Below, in pieces: positions 11,036-22,539 of a DNA stretch of 64,000 bases. A model generated the notes under the pieces. That model saw only the letters and a list, made by a program, of their open reading frames with translations, had not been told where the DNA came from and did no database searches. The stretch is from Gnetum montanum (Eukaryota > Streptophyta > Gnetopsida > Gnetales > Gnetaceae): positions 58,208 through 122,207 of the forward strand of contig MNCI01030542.1 in NCBI GenBank assembly GCA_015680685.1. The letters are read 5' to 3'. The first letter of the stretch is position 1. The number at the start of each line of letters is the position of its first letter. The translations under genes were made by a program, and so were the position numbers.

Positions 11036-11900
11036 TGTGACATCCTATCCTTGGATGTCATGGAAAATGTCAAATATAGGTTATATTAGACATTATGCAT
11101 AAGAAGACGATATGCCAAACATCAAATATATGTAACATTTGACATTATGCGTAAAAGAAATAATAGGAAAAATGTAGAAAGAGAAAGAAAAGAATGCTTT
11201 ATTGATATGGAATAGTGTATCTAGATCATGCTTTGAGTGTTCCTTAGGGTTTTCTTCCTTTAGTTTCTATCCCTTAGAGGCAATCCGGCACTGCCACCAT
11301 GGTTGGGCCTATAACTTGGCCCAAAGGGGTGACCAATCCACTTCTTGTCCTGCTTCATTCGACTCTTGTGACTTACTTGTATTGGCTTCGCCAATCCATG
11401 CTTGGCACAAGCTTTAAGCTTGGGTATAAATGCCTTAGGTCAAACCCCCAAAGGTTACCTCAAGAAGCACATCTGTTATTACAACATGCCCTTTTAGGTC
11501 TTAATGACAATTGCCCTTTTGGGTCTTGTTACAATAACACTAACGCTTGTTATGAAGAGGCATCATCTTCGTGCAGCATCATTTGGGAATGAGGACATTA
11601 CAACATGGATTGTAATGATATGTTCAGTCATATTTGATTCAAAGTGGAACTTACATCCATTGGGACCGAACCCTCTTGGATTTACTAGATGTAATAATAT
11701 GTTCAAGCATGTTTGAGTCAAAGTTGAACTTACAACCACTAAAATTGAACCTCTTGGATCTACTATATAAAGCAATTTCAAAATTCCTTATATAGATATT
11801 TGTTTTAAACTTTATAACTCAACATTGCTCATTGGTATTGACCTTGTGACTTGGTGTTTCTATGCTAAAGCTCTTACTACTAACACCTCATTTCAAGAAA
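11036..11900 (-). repeat. Probable LTR of the older interrupted element
   Basis: The sequence from TGTGACATCC at 11036 rightward is where the 5' LTR must lie if the primer site at 11021-11033 is genuine. The outer border is not clear and no second copy is in the window. It holds a 79-bp tandem duplication (11611-11766). No protein domain is visible, and the short frames in it lack family resemblance. Confidence 0.35.
11611..11766. repeat. 79-bp imperfect tandem duplication
   Basis: The unit starting TGTAATGATATGTTC at 11611 is repeated at 11690 as TGTAATAATATGTTC and runs to about 11766, with roughly a dozen differences. It ends at CTACTATATAAAG, which resembles a plus-strand TATA box, but no gene follows it. 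Confidence 0.7.
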
Positions 11901-14429
11901 ATTTCAAACATTTATAATAATCAACTTGGTATCAATCAACCATTGTAAATCATTCATTTATCTAAACAAGTTAACCTATGTTGATAGATAAAGACATCAA
12001 AATGAGGATGATGACCATCAATTACCAAAACGTACAATGTTTACTTTTTAAAAAAATTATCTGCAAATTAATCTATATATCCTTACATTTTTATTTTACA
12101 CTATCGTGCTTACTAATTATTAACAAAGGGATCTCCGTTTGCAACAAAAATTTTAAAAAAGAAATTTCTTTTTTCAAATCTCCTGCTGTATAAATTTTAC
12201 GTGGTTGCCGTGCGACATGCGTAGCAGCGTTTCTTTGTTTTAAAAGTATGTCGTGGTGCGTTCGGTATGTCTTCAACGTTTTGTATGAATGCGTTTGCGT
12301 GAAGAGAGGAATTTAGGAGTACTTTGGATTGCTAGGGTTTTGTGTCACAGTCCAATTCAGGGGTTCGCAGCATCTTCTGTTTTAATAGTTCAATAGCAGG
12401 GTAGGAATCTTTGGCCCTTTATTCTTTCTTTCTGCATCGAAATTCCTGAGTAAGGGTAACATGGCTGTGACAGGCTCTGCGATTTTATTGCATATGGAGT
12501 AATTTGCAGAGTCTCTTCGCAGAAAATTTGGCGGCCTTTCCCCTGTGGATATCAGTGTTTTACCTGGTAAGCAATCGATTTTTGTTACTTGTTATAATTG
12601 TTAATGAAATCTACAATGCTACAATATTTGGGTTTAATTCCCTTGTGGCATTCAATATCCTTGACTTCGCTTCTGATCCACGGCCATGTCAATACTATTT
12701 TCTTAACGTGTGCTGCCGCAGCTGCTACGTTACATATAAAACTCAAGAATGTTGCATTCCGTGCCGGGCACTAATACCCATATTACATATTCCTGGCCAT
12801 TAATTTGACCCAATCCTTCAGCCGTTCATTTCTAGAACTCTTGTTTTATAGTTTTAGAAGGCATTATTTTTCAACCTGGAAAAAGGGTCTGCAATTCACC
12901 CTTCTGTGTGTGAGACTGTTAAATCAGAAAACATGAGAGTGTGTGGTACTGTTAAATCAGAAAATATGAGAATGGGATAGACAGTGAATTGATTGCTGTG
13001 AGTTCGTTCATGTGCAGTTTTTTAATTTTTTCCTTTTCTAAGTCTTCCTCGGGATACTTTAACCAGTTTTCCCATTCAGCTTAATGATGTCAACATTTTG
13101 AACACAGGCGTCATGTCTTAATAGTATATTTGAATGTAATTATGTTATGCTTTCTGGATATAAATTTTTAACTCAGTTTTACAAGCATATTTATGTTCTT
13201 TAATTTAAGAGTTTTTTTTTTGTTTAAATAATGTTATGTCTTCATTGAGTCAGACTGAATTATATTGTTATTCAGTTTGTAGGAAATCTTGAAGTTCTTT
13301 CAAGAAGGTCATGGTGATCTTTTCATTAAGTTGTTAAGAAAAATGGCACTTAACAATTCTACATACTTGAACTGCAATTTTGGAAAGGTTATTTTGTATA
13401 ACTTTTTGTTCTTTAAAGAGACTCAAGTAAGCATGAGAGTACTGGTGAACCACGTGGTCACAGGAAACTGGGATGGAAGACTCATAGCATTTTTCTAGCT
13501 AGCTAGATAGCGTGTTATAGGGGGTTATCTAGAACTGACTTACACTCAGTGGGGTCTGCAAGGCTTTTATGTGCAAGATGAGGAGTTTGGCTCTTGGGAG
13601 CAGGGGAAACATGATATTCGGGGTTATACGATAAATTTTTATTAAATTGGGTCTTTTAAAAAGAAACATTGGGTTTTATTCTCTAGAAAATTGGTTGATG
13701 ATGTCAGCAGCAGACTGACTTCATTTGTGTTACACAGGGACGTGTCCTTATAGATATGTGGACATTTGGGATGTCTTGGGGACATGGGTACATCCCAAAT
13801 GCTCAGAGACAGTTAGGATGTGGTTAAAATTGACCATATCCTTTGTACATGTGGGATGTTTGAGAATGTACTCTAGGTGCCCCTTACAACCCTTCTCTTT
13901 ATTTTGAAGTGCTTCCCAATTGCTTTGTTGTTGAAATTGTAATGCAAATCTTTGAAAAAGCTTAGGTATTAAAAATTGTAACAAATTATCCATAATTTTC
14001 AATAGCCTAGAAGCTAATCCAATATAGAATATCTTAGACAAAGCAATTCCTCCTTACAGCCTCATGGTGTCTCCACAATGTTCCCAAAAAAGCCATGCTA
14101 TCCCCAAATGCGGTTATGGATGTGTCCTTGCATCCCTGCATTCTAGCTACTTTTGCAGTATTGGATTCATAATTGTTAGGAACATTTTCTTTGTCAAGAT
14201 GGTGCTAAATGTTATTAGATGATTCTAAGTTCACGTAGTCTCACTTATTAATTGCAACATTCAGCATACATTTCCAAACAAATGGTCTTCTAAGACCCCA
14301 TGATATTAGCAAACTAATTTCATCATTATGGAGACCTTTGTCAACATCTAGATTGTGCTAAAGACTCTTTGTTATTGAAAGGCTTTTAGTTCACATGGTC
14401 CTAATTATTAATTGTGGCATTGAGGGATA
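11900..14429. other. Spacer with only weak exon-like traces
   Basis: I recognise no gene family here. Two exon-like spots were seen. The first is 12501-12568, bounded by an AG acceptor and a GTAAGC donor. The second is a plus-strand open frame at 13272-13498 preceded by a pyrimidine-rich stretch and TTTGTAG, beginning EILKFFQEGHGDLF. Neither has a recognisable domain, and they may belong to a lost host gene or be chance. The rest is AT-rich and featureless. Confidence 0.3.
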
Positions 14430-15900
14430 GATAGTCCCCTTGGAACTATAAGTAATCTATCTAAAATTGGTACTCTAAGTAATCTATCTAAAATTGGTAA
14501 GCTATGGAAGTTGACTAATTATTCTCCCAGGGTTTTGCTTGCTAAAGTAGATCTTAAATTTAGCCTTGTATATTGACATCCAAGGTGTTTTACCAGACTA
14601 CCTCAGTCTCATGTCTCAGTTGCATGATTTGTATAGAATATCCTTTACAAATATCACAAAGATGATACAGAATCTTACCAATTTAGTTTCTATGGCAATA
14701 TTGATAGATAGTTTTGAAGCTATACCAAATTACCAATGGAAATGTGTCACTTAAAACAATTAGAATATTTATATATAGGGAATTCAAACACCCATGTTAG
14801 TATTCTAGAGCACATAGGTGGTGTGACACAGTTTTGGTGTGTTCATTCATAGAAACTAGTTGAAGGGTTACAGGCCAAGTTCGACAGAGGGTTAGAAGTC
14901 TTATAAATGTAGTTTATTTAGATGTTTCTAATAATAGACTAACTGATTGCATTTTAACTAAACAAAGCAACTGTAACCAGCTATTGTATTTCTACCTTGA
15001 AAACAATAGCTTTCATGGTAGGCTTTCTATAAGATTTCCATCCTCCATGATTGTTTTATTTACATATATGAATTGTTTTTTGGCATCTTTGTCAAATAGT
15101 TTGATGAATTATTATAATCTCACAATATTTTGGTTTTTATAAAAATACATTAATGAGTTTTTTTCAAGATTATTTACAGGAATGCAGAAGCTTTAAGCAC
15201 AGTGTTGGGTCTAGAGAGTAACATGTTTAGAGTAAGCATTCAACCTTAAATAGTTGGTTTTGTTTTTTTATGAAATAGGCATTTATGAATTTATAGTGGC
15301 TGGGTCACAAAAAAGATAATTCTTAAGCAACCATTCCACCCTGGATAGTTAAATATACAAACCTGCTAGTGCAATAATCAATTTTATGATCATGTTCTAT
15401 CCTAGCTACAGAAGATGCTTAACTAATTTAACAGTCATCTATTACCAATGATGAGGATTTGAATTTACATTGAGTTATCAATACAAGGTTTAACAGTGGG
15501 TCTATGGATTGAAGATTTCAGTACAAATGATGTTAGTGTGCTATTGATTAAGGAAGGGTTGGAACTATCTGGTATGGTTGTGATAGACTTACTAGACAAC
15601 TATCTCACAACTATGTCAAAGAAAGATTCTGGAGAGCATAGAGCATTAATTTAAGGTTGCTAAACCTACTATAACATGTTGGCTGGTTGCATACCTCCAT
15701 TCATAGGTAAAATGCAGGATGTGGAACTGCTAGATTTAAGATACAATATATTATCTTGAAAATTCTATTGTAGCTCCAGTCTTTGAAATTCTTAAGTGTT
15801 TAAAATGTATCATCTAATAGATTATGTGGAAAAAATCCTATTAGCACACACTTCTTCACCTTTAATGAAAGTTTGTTTGCACCGTTTGCCTTGATCTTCA
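14430..15900 (+). pseudogene. RLP psi1: plus-strand C-terminal half of an LRR receptor-like protein, dead
   Basis: RLPs are plasma-membrane proteins whose extracellular LRRs take part in defence or development. This relic keeps LRR phrases: LSKIGTLSNLSKIGKLW (14.44-14.51 kb), PDYLSLMSQLHDLY (14.59 kb), VYLDVSNNRLTDC (14.92 kb), LENNSFHGRLS, FPSSMIVLF (15.04 kb), VLLIKEGLELSGM (15.54 kb), IPPFIGKMQDVELLDLRYN (15.70 kb) and NVSSNRLCGK followed by FFTFNESLF (15.81-15.88 kb). The last pieces match the terminal LRRs and juxtamembrane region of RLPs. Many stops and frameshifts are present. A 28-bp repeat at 14440-14500 duplicates part of one LRR. No kinase domain follows. Confidence 0.7.
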
Positions 15901-16019
15901 AGAAGTGGAACAAAAGAAGGTTTAGAGATCCTAAGACACAGAACAATCACAACAAAGGATGGGTTGATAAACATGTGTCACTTTCGGCAGTGGGATTGTG
16001 ATTTCATTTGATATGTTAA

Positions 16020-17700
16020 GCCACATAGACCTGCATTGTTTACAAATGAGCTTTCATTAAATGTGGAGAACTGTGTGCTGAAAGAAATTCTTTTCCATAA
16101 TTTGTTATTAGAGACATTTAGAACACTTAAAGCTGTTGAAGAATGTGGCTGCCTTGAAATTTTCTAAATAATTTATCGCATACTAAATTTAGAGCCTAGA
16201 GCCAACACTTGTAAATTTAATAACTTAAAGTTGGTGAGATGTCCTATGCTTTCTAGAATTTTCTCTAGTGATATGGTTTCCTGACAAGTCTATTACATTG
16301 TTATCAGGATTCCTACCTATGTTAAACAGCTTTAGTGATTTTTTAATAAGCTAATAAGCATCATGTTAGCATCAGCTGTATCATGTTCTCAAATATTTTA
16401 TCCATAGATTCATTACTAAACACTTCATTTGTTACTCACTGTTAGTTCAATTCAGTGATTCAAAGTTTGGCAAAACATTTTTTAGGCTTTCTAAAAACTT
16501 CTGAAAATGTGAAAAGTCAGCAAACATTAAGGAAAACGTCTACAGCAAAAATCTGCATATTTAAACGGCAATATCTTGGAGGTTTCATATTGCACATCAT
16601 GTAAATATACATAATAAACATGGACAATATAGTTAAAGATACAGAAATTATAAAACACATCAACAAAAAATATAATCAATATACAAAGTTTGAAACTACA
16701 TTACTATAAGCTTATATACTATTAAGGTTCATTTGTTCACAAAATCATAATAAAGTCTTAGAAAGACAAAATATGTTACATTAATGTCTAATTTTTAAAT
16801 GTTCATAATATATTAGACATAAAGCAAAAGCAACAAAGTAACTATGAATCACAGGCTTTTGTTGGTATGGTTATTGTAGCTCCATCTTTGGTTCTTTTCA
16901 ACTTCTTGGTATAAAATTGAGCTTCTTGAATTGTTTCTTAATACCTCAGCATCTTACTTCATTTTTAAATATTCATTCATGGTTTATCAAAGGATCTTTT
17001 TTTAAACTTGCAGCAAAAGATACATATGCTCCTTTAGTCATCTATGTCCTCATTAGGAATGTAATGATCATTATCATCACTCTCAATGTTAGAGTCGTTG
17101 ACATATGTAAAATCAACTGTAAAATAATCCTCATTATTAACTTGTATTTTATTAGTTTTTGATTAAGTTTATTAATTAATTTTTAGTAAAGTTTTTAATG
17201 TTAATTAAGAGAAGGAATTTTGAATTTAATTTTTCCATTTGGAATAAATCAAAGACATTTTATTATATTTAAAAGATTGCATTGTTTTTTTGGGTGCACT
17301 TTTGTAAAAGTTGGCAAAAAAGTTTGCTTAGACTTCTAAGTCTGGTTGTGTTGCTCTTAAGTGGTGATTTCCTTGGAAAAACATAGCGTTACATTTAAAA
17401 ACTCATAGAGATTAAATGACTTCAAGATCACATTATTGCTGAAATTGCTTAAGCATTTTGTATGTGTGATAGAACAGAATGCGAGCATAAAATTGATGGT
17501 CAATGGATCTAACATTGGTAAGGTTGTAAAATCAACCATCTAAGGTAAAATGCTCCCCAACTTTAAGCTTAATTTTGACATGCTGTAGTGAGTTCACGTT
17601 TCTGCTAAGAAACTATGATGTAAGGGCATTCAAAGGTAGAGAAAAACTCTGATGCTGAATCATAATGACCAATGGAGAATTTTTCAGAAATGATAAGCTA
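16020..17700 (-). pseudogene. RLP psi2: eroded minus-strand C-terminal RLP relic
   Basis: The nucleotide sequence at 16050-16170 matches the C-terminal tail of psi3 at 22600-22740. The minus-strand frame at 17357-17539 (FTTLPMLDPLTINFM) aligns with the psi3 LRR reading FTNLQILDLSNNKFYG. It faces psi1 tail to tail. Most LRR positions are no longer readable. It is the left end of the segment repeated at 32.6 and 38.5 kb. Confidence 0.6.
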
Positions 17701-20700
17701 GTACTAACCAAATTTTAACCTAGGCATTACAACACAGGGTCCTTCAAGTTCTTTTTTTTAGGATATTGCATTTTTTTGGTGTTTTTTGAGTTGCAACTTT
17801 TTTTACATCTCACCATAAATGCTAAATTCATCTAGGTTGAACCTTTGAATGGCTTTAGTTCTTACCTACAACATTGCTTAGATTTTTACCATCTAGTAGC
17901 ATGTGCAAGCTAAAAAAACCATGCAAGTGAACATATTCAGAATTTTTAACAAACCATGGAAGGAAAACTGGTTATAATACTTGCCTGTAATAAATTTGTA
18001 TAATTTGTATTTTTATTTTTATGGGTGTTGTAAGATGCAAATGTGTAATTATAGTAAGTAATAAAAGCCATTGAACAACAGCATGAAAATTTCTTCTTTT
18101 AAGCATGAGAAGAGTTTCAAAGGTGTCTAACCCAACTGAAAACTGTTGCATATTTACATGTTTGCTAAGAGTGTAAATTGATGGGTTTTATTGCATTTGA
18201 AGGCCCAAGGAAAGGATGCATCTCATCTAATTGTATAAGTGATTCAATAACATAGTTTTCTAAGTTGGCGATAAATCACCGAAATGATTAGTCGGTGGAT
18301 CAAAATTGTTAAATCGCTGGATCAAAAATTTTGTTAGTTGGTATTACTTTTTAAACTTTATTTTTAGAAAGAAATCAATAGATTTAACTATCATTTCTGC
18401 GACTTTGAAATATAATTCAGCTTGACTTGTCAATTTATCATGATTCTTGAAACATGCCAATCCGATATATTTCCTGACTATTTAAACATTGTTCAATAAA
18501 ACCACTTATTTTGTGTATTGGAAAAAGTTCATATGAATTTTTGATTGCAACATTTCGATGGCTTATCCATGATGTAGTGGTATGGCAACAACAAAGGAGA
18601 TGTTGCTTATCTTCTGAAGCTCCTATAGAATACAACTTATGTGGGTGATTTTCTTGTACAATGTTAGCCTGTCTTCTGGTCTCAATTCTCAATCCTCAAA
18701 TAGTGAGAATTGAGCTTTTAAAATGTATATCTAGTAAATTCTTGCATTTTGGTAATTCTTTTTGGTGTATCATTCAAAAGGTTAAAATATGCTTCTTGTG
18801 TCTAAAAACACATTGTTTTTATTCAAATCTTTTTCCCACATTTCGTTGAGAATTGTGAATAGAGTAGAATTATAGTTTTAAACAACATTAGGAAATAAAA
18901 TTGTTAATAGCAAGGTAACTTTTAAGTTGAGAAATTATTTCTTAATTTCATCTTTTATTGCATTGGAAGAGAGGATGAAGTATAAACCTTAAAAGGCTGC
19001 TCGCATTGAGCTAGGTTAAAAGTTGGCCTTGATACAAGTATTTCGAAACATTACCATGTTTGGTACATAAACATCAGGTTTGAGTTCATCAAAGTTAGAG
19101 AGACCTAGAGGAGACTAGTACAACAAATTTGAATTTATCAAACAAGCAAAGTACAAACATAAAAAGACATCCCAGAAGGAAGCCTCTACAATGTAAAGTA
19201 CAAACATAAAAAGACATGGCAAAATGAAACCTCTACAATGTAAAAGATGGAGATCTGTACAATGCAATCCATGCATTTAGGAAAATTGCCAGATATGTAC
19301 AAACAATGTAGTTGAGCTATGAGATTGACGCACTTTGGTAGGGCAACAGGGATGGCTATATACAAGTTTAAAATTAAAAGCTATTATAGTTGGCAAAACT
19401 CTATTGAAATATTTCCTATAATGAAATGAACCAATGTGTCTAGATCAGTAAGTTGCCCTAAGTGACCTATTTTGGATGGAATATATATGCTTTTGGCTTC
19501 TCACAAGATTCACTTTAATAAAATTGTACATGCTGAATCAATGCTTGCCCAAAACCTGAATAAAACAAGAGGTATATATAGCTATTAGCATAATAAGATA
19601 TCTATTTGCAAGAGTTGTATATCTATTAGCATTGACAGAGATAACAGTAATGAATCCCTTCTCATGTGTTTACTCTTATTAGAGTGCCAAAATTGTTTGG
19701 AATCATTTGGTCTCATTATTATTTGTTTTTATTCATCAATGAAAACAATAATAGGCATTTTGTTCACCCTTAAAAAACAACTTTCATTGAAATAAAAATT
19801 AATAGTTGATGCGGTGGATTGATTGCTTTAGTGTAAGCAAGTTGCTAGGTCATGATCATTATCCTATCTTAGCAACAATCACAAGTTTTATATCACTTGG
19901 CTTTTTGATTTTTGTTACCTTTGTATTTGATATTCGTTGGGTGCCAGTGTGGGCTAATAGCACTATCTATAAAGTTTTTGTTGTGAGGCACAAGCTCTAA
20001 TAAGTGGGAACACTTGCGCCATACCAAGAGTAGTGTACATTGGGTAGTTGGTGCAAATGATTTACTCCACCCACTATAGATTCCTATGCCTACTATGAAT
20101 ATAGAATTAATACATACCATATGGGCATTCCCACCTGTTGCTTATTGCCCAAACATTCGATTTTGATCCCCACTTTACTACTTATGTGAACATGAACAAA
20201 GACATTAAGTGAGGTTTCATTAATGCTTGACAGAGCTAATTATTATAGACCAATAGATATAGAAAACAAACTGCAAATGCTCTATAGCAAACTCTCCATG
20301 TTTAGCCAATAAACAACTAAATCACATAACTTATTGCAACTTAGCATTGATGCTAATTTTTGTAGTTATTACAATTTGTGCAATGCAAAATTACAAAATA
20401 TTAGCAACATAGCAATAATGATTATTAAAGAAAACTTGTAAAGTGAAATCATCCCCTTTTCATAGCAATCCTTAAATAAAATCCTCATTCTCAACTCATT
20501 GCAACTACAAACATCACAAGTTTATAAGTAATAGAAACATTATGACCTCATTCTCAATTCATTCATTGCCCCTACAAACCCAACAGGCTGGGTTATTAGT
20601 AATAGAAACATCATATTGTTAACTTGAACACATCTTCTTCAATGAGATGATGATAGAGATTACAAATCAATGCTGCTTTGCTAGAAGGTTGAAGGTTAAT

Positions 20701-21310
20701 CATTGAAGTAGTTTACATGTGTTGTTTCAATCTACATTTTTTATCTATGAGGATTGATGGTGTATTGGGTGAGATGTCTCAATTTATTAGGGAAAGTTGT
20801 GTTTTTATAGATCAAGAAGCAGCTTAAGCTCAAGACTGTGACAAGTGGAGGCTTAATTACTATCTATCTTAACTTTTGGGTTTCTTGGCAAATCTAAATT
20901 TTTCCTTTGTTTCCATGTTCAAAGTTGGGAGGTGCACAATTGAGAAATCCACCTCCTATGTGCCCTATTTCATTTCTCTCAAATTGTACCTTGTACAATA
21001 TTTACTGTGGTGTGCTTGAAAACTTATTTTCCCTTGTAATCTTGCTTTAAACCATGTTTATAAAAATAAAACTTAAAAGCCTTTTAGAATCTAGGATCAA
21101 GTCATGATTTTGACAACAATATTACACATTCAAAAAGTGTGAAGTGATTGTTATTTAGGATGAAATTACTAACAATTCTATTTCTTTTTCACCTTGTCTT
21201 CATAATATGTAATGATACATGGTTCTCTTTCACCTTTATCAAAAGCTAAAACTTCATCTGGGCGTAAATTTTTTTATGCTCTAATGAATTCATCTAGGTG
21301 CTTTTTTCTT
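16020..21310. repeat. Segmental duplication, copy 1
   Basis: This block matches 38490-42365 (copy 3) collinearly, and its left part matches 32560-34620 (copy 2). Diagnostic matches are the GAGTTCACGTTTCTGC region (17590), the CAATGTTAGCCT region (18660, matching 39765), the TACAAGTATTTCRAAACATTAC region (19035, matching 40096) and CCTATGTGCCCTATTTCATT (20955, matching 42018). Between the RLP relics it is AT-rich. A weak plus-strand LRR-like remnant lies at 18600-18850. The remainder shows no gene. Confidence 0.75.
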
Positions 21311-22539
21311 GCACAGTTTCTTAGAACAATGAACTTTACTATATTGTTGGAAGTTTTTTATCTTTTTAATCTTCAGATTTTAATTGTTAATTAACTAGTG
21401 GGAGTTTCTGATAGCATTCCATGGAAAGTGATCACTAGCTTAGTTACATATTTATAATATATATATATATATATATAATTTGGTTGAGAGAATCTTGTGT
21501 TGAATTTTAGTTTATCTATTGTATTGAAAATTATACAAGTTGCCATTTTACGAAATTTGATGTCATCCATAACAAATTTGGTCATTTTGTTGTGATTACA
21601 TAAGGAGAAGAATAACTAATTTCAAATTGGGCAATAAATTTTGTGTTGCAAAATATTTCTGAATTCTCAGGAATTGTTGTTTTCTATACATTCCTTATGC
21701 ATTACAGTGCAAAAACATAAACATAGAAGCCATAGATCTTGTTATTGGAGCAAATATGTTGTTAGCAATATAGGTGTAGTAGACACAATGTCTCAAACAT
21801 TATTGTCAGAATCTTATTTAACCTTACTAATAGGTTCTTCCTGATGGTTATGGACAGAATATTATTCAGTGTTACTGACCTATGATTGGTTGGTAGTGGG
21901 CCTCTCGGCCAAAATCACTATCACTATTAGAGCAGATAATCCCAAGCCACACAGGTACAGATCTATATGTTATTCTCGAGAAGGAACGAATGAATCCTTT
22001 GATCAATTTTATTTGAAATAAGTATTTTTTAACATGTGGCAAACAGTGGCAAGAATTCATCTTGTAAAAGGAACATAGGTCAAATCCTGAAACTAACACA
22101 GCAAGAAGCAAGAACAAATACCTTTAAAAGGGACTGGATTCAAATAATCAAATAAGGTAGGTTTCAAAGAATGAAGGAAAGGCCTCCTAGTACTACAAAA
22201 CTTTAAAATACCTTGTACATAGTATAGAACACATTTCAACTCATCCTTTTAAGAGAGGCACAACATTAAGATAAGATGAGATGAAAATACTATAAGGCAT
22301 GGGTAGGAGTTTTCCTTGATACACACATTTAAAAAAGCAAACCTAACTAGACCTTTGCAACATTGGGATTGGATTCAAATAAGGTACCTTCCAAAGAACT
22401 TAGGAAATGCATCCCATTGAAAATACAGAGCAATTGTAGCACCATAGGAAAGACCAAATCCGAACTCCAATGCTAATAATGAAATGTGCTTATCTATTCA
22501 TGCCCACCATCCATTCTTCTTCTCAGTTTGTGTACTGGC
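21311..22539. other. Spacer next to RLP psi3
   Basis: No gene is seen. A TA dinucleotide run of about 20 bases lies at 21457-21476. The right part (22200-22540) is the 3' flank of psi3 and resembles 15900-16060 in places (GGAAACCTACACACTC and neighbouring sequence). Confidence 0.5.

Noticed and set aside
11764-11772. TATATAAAG as a plus-strand promoter
   Set aside because: It lies at the end of a tandem duplication in LTR-like DNA of minus orientation, and no gene follows on the plus strand.
12504-12803. 99-codon plus-strand frame
   Set aside because: Cys- and Phe-rich with no family likeness, and it runs through a putative splice donor at 12569. It is more likely an intron read through.
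21457-21476. TA dinucleotide run as a possible TATA promoter
   Set aside because: A simple microsatellite in a spacer with no gene or leader on either strand.
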